From Deltaproteobacteria bacterium (lineage in GTDB: Bacteria > Myxococcota_A > UBA796 > GCA-2862545): 5,847 bases of DNA. The DNA is taken from contig JAFDJI010000313.1 in assembly GCA_019307545.1 (NCBI GenBank), positions 1 through 5,847 of the forward strand. The letters are read 5' to 3'. The notes below the pieces were generated by a model, which had not been told where the DNA came from, ran no database searches, and worked only from the letters and a program-made list of their open reading frames with translations. Positions 5,291 to 5,847 of the stretch are shown in pieces. A program made the translations under genes and the position numbers. The first letter of the stretch is position 1. Each line of letters opens with the position of its first letter.

Positions 5291-5847
5291 CGGCAGGAGC
5301 ATGGCGAAGAACGTGTAGGCCCAGAACATGCAAAAAGCGAGGGTCAACTTCCCGATGTCGTGGGTGACCTTCGTGTTCACCAGGTGGCGGATCCCCAGCC
5401 AGTCCCGGGACAACAGCCCGTAGATGCCGAGGAACGCCAGGGAGAGCCAGAAGCTCGACGCGAAGAACCATGCCCCGAACATGTTCGCGTACCACCACGG
5501 CGAGAGCGACATGATGAGGTCGAAGGCGAGCATCGAGAACACGAACGCGTAGAGCAACGCGATCATCGGGGACACCGTGGCCCTGGTCCTCTGGCTGCGC
5601 TTCAGCTCGATGTCGATGGGCTGGGGCGACCCGGCGAACAGGGCCCACCAACCCGGAGCCGTCCAGTCCGGGTGCTTCTGCCGCATGAAGATCAGAGTCT
5701 GGACCAGGTCTGGGCGCAGCGAGGCGCGGATGTACAGGAAGTCCGTCTCCTCCGGCATGTTCGTGTACCAGATCGGCAGGAGCATGGCGAAGAACGTGTA
5801 GGCCCAGAACATGCAAAAAGCGAGGGTCAACTTCCCGATGTCGTGGG
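5270..5847 (-). CDS. actF: ActF, middle portion, cut by right edge and frameshifted
   Basis: The section of ActF before the C-terminal part. Reading leftwards from the edge, it first repeats HDIGKLTLAFCMFWAYTFF to PEETDFL (the copy at 5734-5847, probably not genuine here). It then continues with YIRASLRPD, the loop around APGWWALFAGSPQP, a span at MIALLYAFVFSMLAF, DLIMSLSPWWYANMFGAWFFASSFW (the SPxWY region typical of ActF), another span, and LVNTKVTHDIGK. At the join between the two 74-bp units the frame shifts and ends after LLPPTTSGS at 5270-5272. Omitting one unit, for example reading 5847-5291 then 5216-4776, gives an uninterrupted LLPIWYTNMPEETDF and a normal ActF C-terminus. The N-terminal spans and the start codon lie beyond the edge. 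As written the gene is broken; if the duplication is an assembly error it is intact. Confidence 0.8.
   Translation of the reverse strand, partial: HDIGKLTLAFCMFWAYTFFAMLLPIWYTNMPEETDFLYIRASLRPDLVQTLIFMRQKHPDWTAPGWWALFAGSPQPIDIELKRSQRTRATVSPMIALLYAFVFSMLAFDLIMSLSPWWYANMFGAWFFASSFWLSLAFLGIYGLLSRDWLGIRHLVNTKVTHDIGKLTLAFCMFWAYTFFAMLLPPTTSGS
5291..5364. repeat. 74-bp direct repeat, copy 2 (tandem)
   Basis: Directly abuts copy 1 with no spacer. The bases flanking the tandem pair (T at 5216, T at 5365) do not match the repeat ends, so the join shows no microhomology. The sequence to its right (TGACC onwards) is the natural upstream coding continuation of actF. Confidence 0.95.
5734..5847. repeat. 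114-bp direct repeat, copy at the window edge
   Basis: Exact match to 5177-5290; its last 74 bases are the third copy of the 74-bp unit. The window stops on precisely the base where copies 1 and 2 diverge, which is where a short-read assembler would stop at a branch. Its offset from copy 2 is 483 bp, a multiple of three, so the protein frame runs across it. Confidence 0.93.

Noticed and set aside
4776..5816. Single minus-strand gene of 346 codons from 5816
   Set aside because: Above 5290 the translation repeats nonsense such as VLGLHVLRHAPADLVHEHAGG, the out-of-frame reading of the repeat. Only the part below 5290 is real ActF.
5177..5847. CRISPR-like or mobile-element repeats
   Set aside because: The repeats are coding actF sequence, are tandem or 483 bp apart without regular short spacers, and have no terminal inverted repeats or transposase.

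Overview
The window is GC-rich and densely coding. It suggests a Gram-negative, respiring bacterium: it has an MCE/MlaD lipid-transport subunit, a lipobox lipoprotein and a piece of ActF, a quinol-oxidising subunit of alternative complex III. The gene mix would fit a deltaproteobacterial or myxococcal-type lineage, but no gene here fixes the taxonomy.

Layout, left to right. (1) Positions 1-1283, plus strand: an MlaD-like protein cut at its N-terminus by the left edge, then a small secreted SH3-domain protein 18 bp downstream. (2) Positions 1287-2993/2999, minus strand: a probable two-gene operon of a lipoprotein followed by a WalJ/YycJ-type metallo-beta-lactamase-fold hydrolase. The hydrolase converges on the SH3 gene with 3 bp between the stop codons. 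(3) Positions 3028-3588, plus strand: a GTP cyclohydrolase I-family protein, divergent from the lipoprotein and followed by a strong GC-rich hairpin. (4) Positions 3705-4721, minus strand: an unrecognised single-span membrane protein with a long acidic N-terminal part. (5) Positions 4776-5847, minus strand: ActF, cut by the right edge and broken by a 74-bp perfect tandem duplication.

Functional links are loose. MlaD plus the SH3 protein point to envelope lipid transport. The lipoprotein is also an envelope protein, while WalJ is a cytoplasmic nuclease-like enzyme. ActF is respiratory, and the membrane protein downstream of it may be co-transcribed. The FolE-like gene has no folate, queuosine or pterin neighbours here.

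Two things deserve attention. First, the FolE-like protein keeps all three zinc ligands and the guanine-binding Gln-Glu pair. In a gap-free alignment it lacks the residues equivalent to E. coli Lys136, Arg139 (triphosphate contacts) and His179 (catalysis), so it may be a paralogue with altered chemistry. Second, a 74-bp stretch of actF occurs three times, once inside a 114-bp copy that ends exactly at the window edge. Removing one tandem copy restores a normal ActF reading frame. An assembly artefact at an unresolved repeat is the simplest explanation; a real duplication is the alternative. I found no rRNA, tRNA, CRISPR array, insertion sequence or phage genes.
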